Part shown: piece after piece, positions 1-13,249 of the stretch
How positions within the stretch are numbered: the stretch's first letter is position 1
How the letters are laid out: the number at the start of each line of letters is the position of its first letter
Source of the DNA: Oryzias latipes
Lineage: Eukaryota; Chordata; Actinopteri; Beloniformes; Adrianichthyidae
Assembly (NCBI RefSeq): GCF_002234675.1
Contig: NC_019868.2
Coordinates: 5,550,433 to 5,614,432, forward strand
Direction of reading: 5' to 3'
Length of the DNA: 64,000 nt
Program-made: the position numbers and the translations under genes
The notes under the pieces: model-generated
Told to the model about the DNA's origin: nothing
The model's input: the letters and a program-made list of their open reading frames with translations, nothing else
The model's database searches: none

Positions 1-507
1 TTCATGAACCGCTCACGCCGGGCTGAAGTTGGCAATTTTCTTTCCTTATTTATTTTTTACCTTAACTTTTGAGGGTAAAGTTCATCTTCATCCTCTGTAA
101 AAAATCTGCAGCTGCTTTAAACTTTATTTATACTCTAGATCAAAGAATATAACACTTTTGCATATTGATCATCTGCTTTAAAACAACTTAGTGGAGACAA
201 ATAACAGAAAGCTGCATAATATAAAATATTTTCATGAATAAAAATGTATAAATTAAACATTAAAAGCTTAATTTAACATTTAACTTTTAAAGTGGAAGCT
301 TAAAGGAAAACACCAACTTCAGCCTCGTCTGACTTTAAGGATTTTCTAGATATCATCATTAACATGAATTTGAAGTTTGAACAACTTTATTAGCAGCATC
401 CTCATAGCATTAGACAGCCGGATGCTGAATATTCTGCATTATTATTATGGTCTGTGGGAAAAACTGTCACAATAATCCACATTTGGAGTCAAGGTTTTTG
501 GCTGTTA
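1..507. other. AT-rich non-coding DNA, klhl3 intron
   Basis: No exon, RNA gene or recognisable repeat is visible. The stretch lies between the last klhl3 exon seen here and the missing 3' exons beyond the left edge, so it is read as intron. Short open frames here have no familiar motif. Confidence 0.5.
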
Positions 508-1615
508 GGCCGCCTTTACACTGCATGGTTCAAGTGACCCAATTCCGATTTTTTCCTCTCATGTGGCACAGATCGGATATGACCGGTGAATGTGTAAGCA
601 GGACAAAAGCGCATGGATTCCGATTTTCTCAGATCGGATACAGCCCTCATTCATATGTGGAAATAAATCGGAAACGAATCGGATACGTGCATTTGCGTGT
701 GCCATGTAAGCAGACAAATCGGATATTCGCCAGTAAATGCGAGTCGTACGTCAGTGACGTCAACTCAGGACACCACCAACTGAGATCACATGACTTATTA
801 AAGTGCTTTTGTGCGCTGATTTTGCTGTCAGTGTGTTACCTTTCAGCCTCAGGCTTCAGACCGTAGTCGGAAACCGCTGTTATTTAATGAAGCGGGACAC
901 CGTTGCTCTGGAACAGGCTAGAAGCCGTTTAATTCTTTGCTTGTGTTGCGGAGTGGGGGTGTGTATGATGGGGACCGCACATGCTGAGTGTGTGTGTGTG
1001 TGTGTAAGGAGAGGAGAGGGGGTGTGAGCGTGGAGCGGGGGAGTGTCGGAGAACCGTAAATTAAAAATAAGGTGTCTCCCCCAAAAGTTTTGGAGTCTTT
1101 CTTAACCCACTCTGGAGGCTGAGGGTTCAGAACGGGAAAGTGAACCCCAAAGGAGAATCCGCTTTCGGCCCTGGAGGAAATCTCCCGTGTGTTTCTGACC
1201 ATGGTCGGAAAAAGAGAAGTCATCGCTCAGGAAAGGTTCAACACTTGGATCAAACCGTTAGTACAGCACGTCTGCAAACACTTCCTCATTCAAAACTCAG
1301 AGAGCACATAAGACGGCCGAGTAGCCCTCCTTTTTCCTCTCCCCTCAGCAGCGCCCAAGGCAACGCCTCCTTCGTTGCTGCGTTGCCTCCATGACAACCG
1401 CAGTCACAAAAGTCCGAAAGAGGTCCGCGGAAGACGGAAATGCTGCTACGTAGTCCTCAGAACATCTACGTTTGATAGTTTCAGCATTGTATAGTGTAAA
1501 TGCAAAAATCAGATACGGGTCACTTTTAAAAGATGATGTAAGCGGGTCATCAAAAAAATCGGATATAGTCAGAAAATCAGATATGGGCATCAAGACCTGC
1601 AGTGTAAATGCAGCT
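508..1615. mobile_element. TA-flanked non-autonomous DNA transposon (MITE-like)
   Basis: The ends are imperfect inverted repeats: the left starts GGCCGCCTTTACACTGCAT and the reverse complement of the right starts AGCTGCATTTACACTGCAG. Both are flanked by TA (506-507 and 1616-1617). Subterminal regions on both sides carry repeated ATCGGAT-type motifs. No transposase is encoded. The TA duplication points to the Tc1/mariner group, but the family is not identified. A (TG)n run lies near 985-1003. It resembles the element at 7810-8578 in end sequence and subterminal motif. Confidence 0.65.
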
Positions 1616-1934
1616 TAAGATGCCGCTTTCTTTTTTTCTGTTTCCTTACTGACTCTGTTCTGCTAAAAGAAACTTTCCAAATGTGTTTGTTTTTGTTAAC
1701 TTTGCTAGCTAGGCGGTGTCAATTTAGCGGTCTTTAAAAAAAAAAAACTAGTGGTTGGATTTCTAACACGTCACCGAGTGTCGACATGTGTCAAGAATGA
1801 GTCGGATGTGGTGAAGAGAATCCAGTAGATTTCCAAAATAAAAACTGTAGGTAATGTTTTTTATCCCTGTGGTCTGGTACCAACTGTCCCACGGACCGGT
1901 ACCGGCCTTTGGGGCCCATTCACATTACAAGTAC

Positions 1935-4900
1935 CTGCTCCACTTCTCCGTGTGCTCATGTCAGCCACGTAGCACCACTGATCAGAGACCGGGTCGTACT
2001 CCTCCATGGTACTGAGACACTGACGGGACGCTCCATCGTACCCCCCCACTGCATACAGCTTACCTACACACACACAAACACACACGTGAAGGAGGGATTT
2101 GGCTCATCTAGACACTCGTCACTCAGCTGATGTGCTCACCATCAACCACCCCCACGCCCACACTGCTGCGCCGCGTGTTCATGGGCGCCACATACAGCCA
2201 CTCGTTGGTTTTCTGGTTGTACACCTCCACAGTCGACAGACCTGGAAGATGAAAACAGGGAATGATGAAGACGGAGGCGGTGCTTGTGGATTCAGAGTCT
2301 CAGGAGGAAACCCCCACGTTAATGGCCGACGAAGTGTGCATTATCACTTTTTAATGCATGCCGTGGAAGCCTGAACCGTCCGACGCCAAGCGAAGTGGGT
2401 TAAGAAGTGATAATGGACACTTCGTCGGCCATGAACCCACCTATACCATGGTCACTTACAAAAGCAATAAATATTAACCAGTTTGTAGTCGTTAATTCTT
2501 GTTTTTTTCCAATTTGGATCGCTTTTCTCACAAAAAGCGGACTATTTGTTACGTGGTGCGGTACAACGCAGTTCCAGTTATTTTTTTTTCATATTTTCTT
2601 GTCCATCTTCATTTTTCATGATATTTTGTCGGTATCTCAAGTTACTTAAGTTATAAACTGACCAATCTGATGCCTCAATAAAAGTAGGTGGCCTCTTGTT
2701 GAACGTGAGAAACAATTTCGTGTAGGCAGCTTTCAAGTGGCAGGGGTGTGGACTTCCAACAAAGCTCACTCCTGATTGGTGAGAGGGGTTGCCATAGAAA
2801 CGATAACTCAGACCGACCGCTAACTGACATCGTCTGGTTCCAACCATAGACTGTAAAAACGAAGTCTGTAAAGACGAGTCGTGGTGTGACGCCACCTTAC
2901 CGCCGGCTCTCCTGAAATGAGGCCCAATCCCTCACCATTACTTCCTGATACGGGCGCCGTCATGATTGGTCAGAGTCGCTCTGAGTCATCGTTTCTCTGG
3001 CAATGGCGACAGTAGTTGCCATAGATACGATGACTCAGAGCGACTCGGACCAATCATTGTCGACTGTTTTCAACGTGGCGGCATCCGTATTACGAAATAC
3101 ATGGCAACTGAGTCGAATGGATTTGGTCGGAGCCAGAAGTAAGTAGTTTTGGATGGATGACGTCACACTGACCCAGTCCAGTCCTCTTATACAGTCTATG
3201 GATTTACCATGACGGCGTCTGTGTCCAGCTGAGGATTGAATGTCGGCTCTGCTGGCATCAACAGCAGCTCCTCCTGACCTCCATCCTGTTAGGAGCCGGA
3301 GGTTGAAGAGGTTTTAAACTAAATCCAAAACTACTACTTTCAACTACCGGAACTACTCGATTCTTTCAGGCAAGGAACACAATTCCAGCAGGTTCTAAAA
3401 CGCACAGAAGTAAAGTGTAATCCATGTACGTCGGTAGATTCTGTCCCATCAGAATCCGTTAATTGCATAAACAGATGAAAGTTTAGGTTTTGCTGTCGCT
3501 GTTAAAGGGTTAAACCGAATTAAAAAGGTTTTGTGGGGGGGGGGTCTAACGTAGAGAAACCCCCAGAATGATGAGCTTGGCTCGGTTTACGATCCTTTTT
3601 TTTTCAGAAAACTATTATTTTATCTCATCTTCAAGCTAAAGGTTTCAGTTTTTATGTCTGGAATGAAGAGAAACCCAGCAGATCTAATAAGATCCCCTTA
3701 ATCAATCCTGGAATACCCAGGTTCCACACTTCAAACACTGTCTGTACGTCGTATAGTCAGGGCATTTCTGAATTTCAGAGGACATAGTTGGGGCATAAAG
3801 TGGACTGAAGTTTTTACTCTTTTTGGGCAGCATTTACCGACAGCTCCTGGGACTTTGTGCTTCAGAAATAAATCCCTCATCAGGACCACAGAGCAGCTGC
3901 TGAAACGGCGTGTTTCTGTGTGAAGCGCTGGGATTGGTACCTATGCTCCCATTAAAGCCGCCCACGGCGTAGAGCAGATCCTGCAGCACGGCAGCTCCCA
4001 GCGTGCTACGGCGCTCCTGCATGCTCGCCACGGACTCCCACTGATCTTTGGCGCCGTCATACACGTCCACCGTGCGTTCTCGCAGCGAACTGTTGAAGCC
4101 CCCGACTGCGAACACGCGGCCTCCCATGGAAACCACGCCTAGAAAATGACGGAGGAAATCGGTTTTGAACCACCGTGAGCTTTCCTCGTCACCTCCTTCA
4201 AAGTTTGACCTTCTGATCCGGATTTTGGCGTCAGGAGGTAACTCACCCGCCCTGCAGCGTCTGGACGGCAGGTCGGCCACTTGGTACCAGCGATCCTCTT
4301 GGAAGTCGTAACACTCCACACTGCGGATGGCTTTGGGCGCCTGACCCCCCACCACGACCATCACCTGCAAGACGGGTCAACATGGAAGACTGAGGTCTGT
4401 GGCGCCAGCAGACACCCGTCCCGTGAGGGTTTTGGGGTTTTTTTGGACCTTGGGGTTGCTGACAGGTGTCCGCGGTCTGGTTCGGTCGGTCTTGATGAGG
4501 TGCCGCTGGTCAGCCGGCAGCAGGTGATACTTCATGGCTTCAATCAGGAAGTCTTTGCAGGTGTTGTTGTTCTTTATCAAGGCTTCCTCCTCAACAATCT
4601 GGAGACACAAATAAGTGAGCTACACCTGCTCCCATCAGGAGGGACTTTGTTTAAATTGAACCCTGTTGACAATGAATATATTAAACAAATATTTGTTTGA
4701 ACTTTAAACCATTTAAAGTCCCCTTCCGATGAAAATCATGTTTTGGGAGTTTTTGACATGTACGCGTGGCATTTTTCTTATGAAACTAATGTAATAAAAA
4801 AAATCTTCTCATCTTTGTTTTTCTCCTTTTAAATCGCTGTCAAACTGTCCCAAAGATGCTCTTTTTGAATCAATGAGTCATAATGATGTCAAAGGGCCAA

Positions 4901-7900
4901 AGAGCATCAGAGAAGAGAAGATGGCGCCTTCCTGCATTCCCTGCATGTATTTTAAGGGCATCTAAGGTTGCATTTTGTTGTTGGCCTCATGTATTTAAAT
5001 GAAACTTAAAGTTAAATTCCCATTAGCTGTCGCGCACATAGTTACTTGAAATGTATTCTCTGCATTTGATGCATCCTCTGGAGGAGCGGTGAGCTGCAGA
5101 AACAGCTGCGCTCAGGAATCATCTGGGGCCTCATTTATAAACGTTGCGTACGCACCAAAGAAGGCGTACGCCACTCTCTACGCAATAATTGAGATTTATA
5201 AAAAGCAAACTTGACGGGATAATGTGCGGTCCTTCACGCAAGCTCTGACCCAGGCGTACGCACAAAAACGGGTGAAATGATCTTGCGCTCTTAGAAGATG
5301 TGGCAAATGGAAGAATTCGGAGTGAACGCATCTTTAGACAGCAAGAAGACTTGCTGGCAAACAAGGACGAGTGGCTTATGAGCCGGTTCAGACTTCCTCG
5401 AGCCGTCCTGTTGGACCTCTGCGGGCTTTTTATTCCGGCCACGGTCCGAGGTTGTGAGGCTACAGCATTTACGGCGTCCGCCACCGTTTGCCACTCAAGT
5501 GCCTTTTTGGCATTAGTAATGCCCACACTGTGCCCTCCAAACAATATTCTTCTCCTCTTTTCCACCTCGCCAACGATAACTTCTACTTCACATTGAGTGA
5601 AGTTACGTTTTTTTCATTTCCTCTCTGTGTGTGCCATGGTTTCTCAATCAATGAATATTAATTTGTGGGCGTTTCACGGACTATTTATGGGCAACTATGG
5701 GCGTGTCATGAAGCCGCAAAAGCTGCGCTGCATTTAGAATTGATTGTGATTTATTAAGGAATAAATCCGTAGGATGTGCGTGCGCACGGTTTTATAAATC
5801 AGAATATTTCTGTGCGTACGCACATCCTATGTTTCATCCGTACGCCACTTCTGACGCAAATCCTACGCAAAGTTTTATAAATGAGGCCCCTGGTGTTCTA
5901 AACCTAACCTGTAATGCTAAACTTAACCCTTCCTTCCTCTGGGTCCATGAAGCCAAGAAAAACCTTCAGCTCTGACCACACGTATTTCAAAAGTTACGTG
6001 TGAACAGGGATTTTCTTTCTGGCATTTCATTTTATTTGCTGTGTGAGGGAATTCAACAATCTGCATGTGCTAGCATCACATCATAATGAGGAAATAGAAC
6101 ACTTTATGTTCTTAATTTGTTACTTATTTTTTGTCCTCAAAAAGTATCGATAAGAGTATCGTTAAAATACCGGATCGATAAGCAGTATTGATAAGAGTAG
6201 TAGTACAGTTCAAACCTTAACGATACCCATCCCTACTAAAGAGAAACTTTGGAGAATAGAGACTGTCAGTCGCTGTTGTTTGTTGGGAATGTTTTTTTTT
6301 TAACATCATAGGGGGACTTTAAAAAACAAACACTACTCACTTTATGAAAAATCTGAAACTTTAAACTTTAAGTGTTGTTTCATAAAGCTTTACAAACCCT
6401 GAGAGTAAAAAAAAACCTTCCTAAAAGCCTGTAACCGAGGAGAAAAAGAAACTTCTAATAGCGGTACGGTAAAGGAATAGAGCTTCACAGACATGATGAT
6501 CGTCTGACAGGAACAAGGGTTTTTTTACCTGAACCAGGTAATCTCTGGACAGCAGAGGAAGTCTGACGTGCTCCATTAGTGTGGGCATGAACTGCAGGCG
6601 GTCCAGTTTGTTGTGTTTGATCCAGGTTATCATGGCCTCAAATACCTACAGGGGGAGAACATATCTGCTAAGATGAAGAACATCTACAGATGTTCGCCCT
6701 TTAACACTGGAGACGTCACTGGCGACACCTGAATAATACACACTCTTTGACACACGGTGACTCCGACCGCTCATGCCATCAACCGGATGCTGACGCAGAG
6801 AAAAGAGGCTTTGAGTGTCGGCTTTGCACTGATATGCAACAGATTACGGTCTTGGAGAGGATTCGACTTTCTGGAACAGCATAGCTATTCAAATAGGAGG
6901 ACGTACACGTTTGAATAAAACCGTTGGAAGTGTGGCTTCAGAAATCTCAAATGCTTGATCACATGTGAATCAGAACATTGTTTATACTGATTTTAAATCA
7001 TTCTATTTGGTTTAGGTTTATGCTGCATTTCTATTTGGATTTTGTCTTCTGCCTCTGTTTTAAATTCTTATCTATGGTTTCTTCTTCCTCCTGCAGATGG
7101 AAATTAGCCTGTGGCTAAAATCTGACATACCGTATTTTCCGGACTATAAACCGCTACTTTTGTCACCAACCTTTGACCCTGCGGCTTATTCAGTGATGCG
7201 GCTAATTAATGCTTTGATTTAACGGCCGCCAGGAGCGCTCCGGCAGCCTCAGAGGGGAGACTCTCTGTATAATTCTTTGTCCAGCAACAAGCGCGATAGC
7301 TTTGACACACACTCAAGCAGCCAAACAGCATGGACCTCACTTCAGCTCTTTAGTCATGGTGCAATAAAAGAAACACCCATGCTCAGCCGCATCCCACAAT
7401 CCTTTGGTGCCATTAGACCCAACGTGCACGTGACCGCCACTACAATATGACGCAGCTTTCAAGTTAAAAGAAATCGTTAAAAGCAGGGTGAAATAATCCA
7501 CCATCACCAACGGCTTTGGAAAAGCCGGTCTGCTGCGTGACAGAAGTTTCCTTCACTGTTGTGGAAGGAAACTTCTGGCACGCGCAGCTCAGGGCCCCAT
7601 AGAGCACGCATAGGCGCGTGCTGCACGCACTTATAAGTCACTGCTGCTCTCTTCTACTGGTGTGTTTTTTCATCCAGCCCTGTTATTTCCACATTGCTGC
7701 CATGTTACAGGCGGAAGGAGGGGAGAGCTGCTCTCGCGTTCGGCTGCAGCTCCATGCTCCTTCTTAACCGCGTTTCAGCACATTTACATCCTCAATCTAC
7801 AACACAGTAGCCGCGTTTACATGGACAAAAGTAATCGGAATGAACGCCTGATCGGAAAGAACATGCGTCATGTAAACGCGCCGTTCGGAATATTCTGCCC

Positions 7901-10900
7901 CGATCAGACTCGTTCGGATCAAAATTTCTTTCCGATCGAGATAGGTGCGTTATACCGATCGTTTATCCGATCGTGGAGCATGTAAACGGTCATTCTGATC
8001 GTGTGTCACTTCTGCTCTGGTTTACGTCACGCATAGACGGTGTTTCGCTGAGATAAAGCTTTGGAGCTCATAAGGGACCGACCAGCTGCTCTGCAGACGC
8101 CCCGTGAAAAGCGCCGCTCCGCTCTCGCCCCGCTGGCTCTCCCCTCTCTTTCACCCCTCACGAGGGAGATGCGGGGCAGGAGCACTTCGTGCCCCCCGAC
8201 GCTCACTCGGTCCACTGGCACCCGAGTGAACAGAGGAGCCGGATTAATAACTTCGTGTCTGAGGGGAGGAGGATGCTTGTTCGGTGTGCGTGTTTTTTGT
8301 TTGTTTTGTTATGTGTGGGAGAATTCAGACTGCGAGCCGTCCCGCCGCTCTGGGTTAGCGGCTGCAGGACTCGGGAGAGCCGCCAGCTCACGCAGCGAGT
8401 TTGGGGAAGCAGAAGTAAATGTCGCTCAGTCCTTTTCAACACTACTGCGCATGCCCAAATGATTCATTCCGACCGAAAGTGAGAGCCATCGGAAAAAGGT
8501 TTTCTGATCCCATGTGCAGGGGTGAATTTTAACCCGACCATTGATCCGATCAAGATATTCTTCCCATGTAACCGTGGCTAGTGTGGCGAACTGGGGGTTA
8601 GCCCCGCCTTAAACCCCTAAGACTCATGGGAAGTGGAGAATCTGAGTGTGAATTTTCACACCATAACTGAGGGAGCTGGGGGGTTGCAAGCCAGTAACTT
8701 CTGTGCCGGTCCCAAGCCCGGATAAATAGAGAGGGTTGCGTCAGGAAGGGCATCCGGCGTAAAAATTGCCAAAATAACCATGCGAATCATCCACAACACT
8801 TTAGACATACCGGATCGGTCGAGGCCCGGGTTAACAACGACCGCCACCGATGCTGTTAACCTACAGGGTGTCGGTGGAAATTTGACTACTGTTGGTGGAA
8901 GAAAGAGGGGAGGCAGAAGGGTCCGTGGCCAGAGAGAGAAGGGAAAAGGCAGGAACATAGGTTTGAGAATAGGGACTCTTAACGTTGGCACAATGACAGG
9001 GAAAGGCAGAGAGCTGGCAGACATGATGGAGAGAAGGAAGGTAGATGTACTGTGTGTGCAGGAGACAAGGTGGAAGGGCAGCAAGGCACGTAGTATTGGA
9101 GGAGGATACAAACTGTTCTATCATGGTGTTGATAGGAAGAGAAACGGGGTAGGAGTGATTCTGAAGGGGGAGTTTGTAAACAGTGTTCTAGAAGTGAAAA
9201 GAGTCTCAGACAGGATGATGAGCTTAAAGTTAGAAATCGAAGGGGTGATGGTGAATGTAGTCAGTGGGTATGCGCCACAGGTTGGCTGTGAGTTAGAAGT
9301 GAAGGAGAGATTCTGGAGTGAGTTGGATGAGGTCATAGAGAGTTTTCCCAGAGGAGAGAGAGTTGTTATTGGAGCAGACTTTAATGGGCATGTTGGTGAG
9401 GGCAACAGAGGTGATGAGGAGGTGATGGGCAGGTTTGGTGTGAAGGAAAGGAATCTGGAGGGACAGATGGTGGTGGACTTTGCGAAGAGGATGGAAATGG
9501 CTGTAGTCAACACTTACTTCCAGAAGAGAGAGGAACATAGAGTGACATACAGAAGTGGAGGTAGGAGTACTCAGGTGGACTACATCCTATGTAGACGAGG
9601 TCATTTGAGAGAGGTTAATGACTGCAAAGTGGTGGTAGGAGAGAGTGTAGCCAGACAGCACCGCATGGTGGTGTGTAAAATGACTCTGGAGGTCAGGAAG
9701 AAGAAGAGAGGGAAAACAGAAAAGAAGACCAAGTGGTGGAAGCTACAGAATGAAGAAACTTGTGAGGAATTTAGGCAGAAGTTGAGGCAGGTCCTGGGTG
9801 GTCAGGATGAGCTTCCAGAGGACTGGGAAACTACAGCAGAGATTATCAGGGAAACAGGTAGGAAGGTGCTAGGTGTGTCATCTGGAAAGAGGAAAGACGG
9901 TAAAGACACTTGGTGGTGGAATGAGGAAGTACAGGAATGCGTCCAGAGGAAGAGGTTGGCTAAAAGGAAGTGGGATGTAGAAAGGACTGAGGAAGGTAGA
10001 CAGGAGTACAAGGAAGCGCAGCGTAGAGTGAAGAGAGAGGTGGCAAAGGCCAAACAGAAAGCTTACGATGAGCTATATGACAGGTTAGACACAAAGGAAG
10101 GAGAAAAGGACTTGTACAGGCTAGCCAGACAGAGAGACAGAGATGGGAAGGACGTGCAACAGATAAGGGTGATTAAGGACAGAGATGGAAAGGTGCTAAC
10201 AACCCAAGAGAGTGTACAGAAAAGATGGAAGGAGTATTTTGAGGAGCTGATGAACGAGGAAAATGACAGGGAAAGAAGGGAGGAAGATGTGGTTGTTGTG
10301 GAGCAGGAAGTAGCAGAGATTGGAAAGGATGAGGTTAGGAAGGCTCTGAAAAGGATGAAGAGCGGAAAGGCCGTTGGTCCTGATGACCTACCTGTGGAGG
10401 TATGGAAGTGCCTAGGAGAGACAGCAGTGGAATTTCTAACAAGGTTGTTCAATAGGATTTTAGAGAGTGAGAAGATGCCTGAGGAATGGAGGAGAAGCGT
10501 TCTGGTCCCGATCTTTAAGAACAAGGGTGACATGCAGAACTGCAGCAACTATAGAGGAATAAAGTTGATGAGCCACACAATGAAGCTGTGGGAAAGAGTA
10601 GTGGAAGCCAGGCTTAGGAAGAAGGTGGAGATCTGTGAGCAGCAGTATGGTTTCATGCCCCGTAAGAGCACCACTGATGCCATTTTTGCTTTGAGGATGT
10701 TGATGGAAAAGTACAGAGAAGGTCAGAAGGAGCTGCATTGTGTGTTCGTAGATTTAGAGAAGGCGTATGACAGGGTGCCGAGGGAGGAGCTGTGGTACTG
10801 TATGAGGTCGTCTGGAGTGGCAGAGAAGTATGTCAGAGTAGTTCAGGACATGTATGAGAGAAGTATGACGGTGGTGAGATGTGCTGTAGGTCAGACAGAG

Positions 10901-13218
10901 GAGTTCAAGGTGGAGGTGGGACTACACCAAGGATCAGCTTTGAGTCCTTTTTTGTTTGCTATGCTGATGGACAGGCTGACAGACGAGGTAAGACAGGAAT
11001 CTCCCTGGACAATGATGTTTGCGGATGACATTGTAATTTGCAGTGAGAGTAGAGAGCAGGTGGAGGAACAGCTAGAGAGGTGGAGGTTTGCTCTGGAAAG
11101 AAGAGGTATGAAGGTCAGTCGTAGTAAGACAGAATACATGTGTCTGAACGAGAGGGATCAAGGTAGAAGCGTTAGGTTACAGGGGACTGAGGTGAAGAAG
11201 GTGCAGGAGTTTAAGTACTTGGGGTCAACAGTTCAGTGTGATGGGGATTGTGGAAAAGAGGTGAAGAGGCGAGTGCAGGCAGGTTGGAGCGGTTGGAGGA
11301 AAGTGTCAGGAGTGTTGTGTGACAGAAGAGTGTCAGCAAGACTCAAAGGAAAGGTGTACAAGACAGTGGTGAGACCAGCTCTGCTCTATGGGTTAGAGAC
11401 GGTAGCAGTGAGACAGAGACAAGAGGCTGAGATGGAGGTAGCAGAGATGAAGATGTTGAGGTTCTCCTTAGGAGTGACCAGGTTAGACAGGATAAGGAAC
11501 GAGTACATCAGAGGGACGGCTCATGTTGCCTGTGTTAGCGACAAAGTCAGAGAAGCCAGACTGAGATGGTTTGGACATGTTCAGAGGAGGGATAGTGGAT
11601 ATATTGGTAGAAGGATGTTGGAGATGGAGCTGCCTGGCCGGAGGGCAAGAGGACGACCAAAGAGGAGATATTTGGATGTCTTAACAGAGGACATGAAGTT
11701 GGCTAATGTTAGGGTAGAAGATGTCCATGATAGAGTGAGGTGGAAAAGGATGATTCGCTGTGGCGACCCCTGATGGGAAAAGCCGAAAGAGAAAGAACTG
11801 AGGGAGCTGTGAGCTGAAGTGAGGTCCATGCTGTTTGGCAGATATGGGTGTGTTCAATTAAATAGGCTAAATTACTGGTTACTACTCTCTCTCTGAGGCT
11901 ACTGTGGTCTCAGTTACGTAACACTTGAACTGCCAAAACATGCAGCTAGTATACAAGTGTGGCTTGTGTATGTAAAAAGTGGTTTCTCATTAAGGGTGCA
12001 GCTTGTAATCAGGTGCGCTCTATAGCCAGGCAATTACAGTATTTACATTGATTTTTAATGTTCATTAATATCCAATGTCCCTTTCTTAACAAATAGATTA
12101 AAATGAAACTAAAATTTAAAAATGACTACCGTAAGGGGTTGCACATCAGCTTCAGAATTCCTTTAATTGCTGTTGAGGAGTTCCTGTTGTCAAAAAGAAT
12201 GTCAACACTGGAGCTAAAGCTCTGGTGTTTAGGGATTAAAGACGTGTTTCTTCCAGAACCAGATGAGGTTATGTTACTGTAGAGGAAAAAAAAATCCATG
12301 TGCCATCACAGACACTGTGATGTGGGATGAATTTCTCAACAATTTCCTCATCTTCAACCATAAATAGAGTCCCAGACACACATTTTTAGCCTGCTCTCTG
12401 TGTCTCCAGTGATAGCAAGATGACGCACAGCTGCTGACTGTCGTCCTGTAGAAACATCTGCTCTCATGTTTAGCCTCAGCTGTATTTGTTAGTGAGCACA
12501 CTTTTTTCTGACCTTTTCCTCAGTGGAGACGGTGAGCTTGTCGCTGGAGATGAGGCTGCACACCTGCTGCAGGGACAGGCTCAGAAACTCCTCCCCCTGC
12601 ACCACCTCACTGAAGTGCTGCTCTGAGGGACAAACGGCCAGCGTCACTCACTCAGCCTCCTCCAGACAGCGGTGAGGGTTGACGGAGGAGGAGCTCCCAG
12701 CTTACCAGCGTATGCGTCGGCCTGGCTGAGGAGCTGTGTGCACGTGTGCAGGTCAGCGAAGGCTCTGATGCCCAGACAGTTGCTGGGGTGAAGCTGCGCC
12801 TGCAGGAATTCACAGCAAACCTGCCGGACGTCCATCAGCTGGAGGAGGCTGGCAGCTGGAAGCAGCACCTGGAGGCAGAACGAGCAAAGACTTTCAATCG
12901 GTCTGCTTCGGTTCAGAGCTGTGCACGTGCGTGCAACCAGTGAAACCAAACCAAGCGCAACACGTCATCAACTAAACAAACATTTATTGTTTGCAGCCAA
13001 TTAAGTTTGCGTGTTTAAACAGCAGCGGAATACATAATCAGAGCCAGAAACAAGCGTTTACGTCACAGTCCTTAAAAATCAAACCCTGTAGACACGCTGG
13101 ACTGTGTCTGAAGGATCCCAGTGAATTCACCCCCTAAAAACACGGATCTGTGGGGCCAGACAGCATTTTTCTTCAGAATCACTGACTGTATAAGAGAACT
13201 GGATTGAGTGATCTCCCC

Positions 13219-13249
<31 letters not shown>

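Larger units (their letters stand above)
7130..12039. mobile_element. TA-flanked pogo/mariner-like element with two nested insertions
   Basis: The left end reads CCGTATTTTCCGGACTATAA after TA (7128-7129). The right end is its degraded inverse, before TA (12040-12041). The element proper is 7130-7809, 8581-8678 and 11810-12039 with the duplicated target bases. It matches the element at 37308-38793, for example in GTCCATGCTGTTTGGC and the CACGTGCACGTTGGGTCTAATGG block. No transposase is seen in the host element. It is interrupted first by a TA-flanked MITE and then by an RTE LINE. Confidence 0.65.

Noticed and set aside
447-866. 139-residue plus frame near the left end
   Set aside because: It falls inside the TA-flanked MITE and has no recognisable domain.
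8656-9538. Minus frames opposite the RTE ORF
   Set aside because: Antisense to a purine-rich coding strand; no domain and no independent support.
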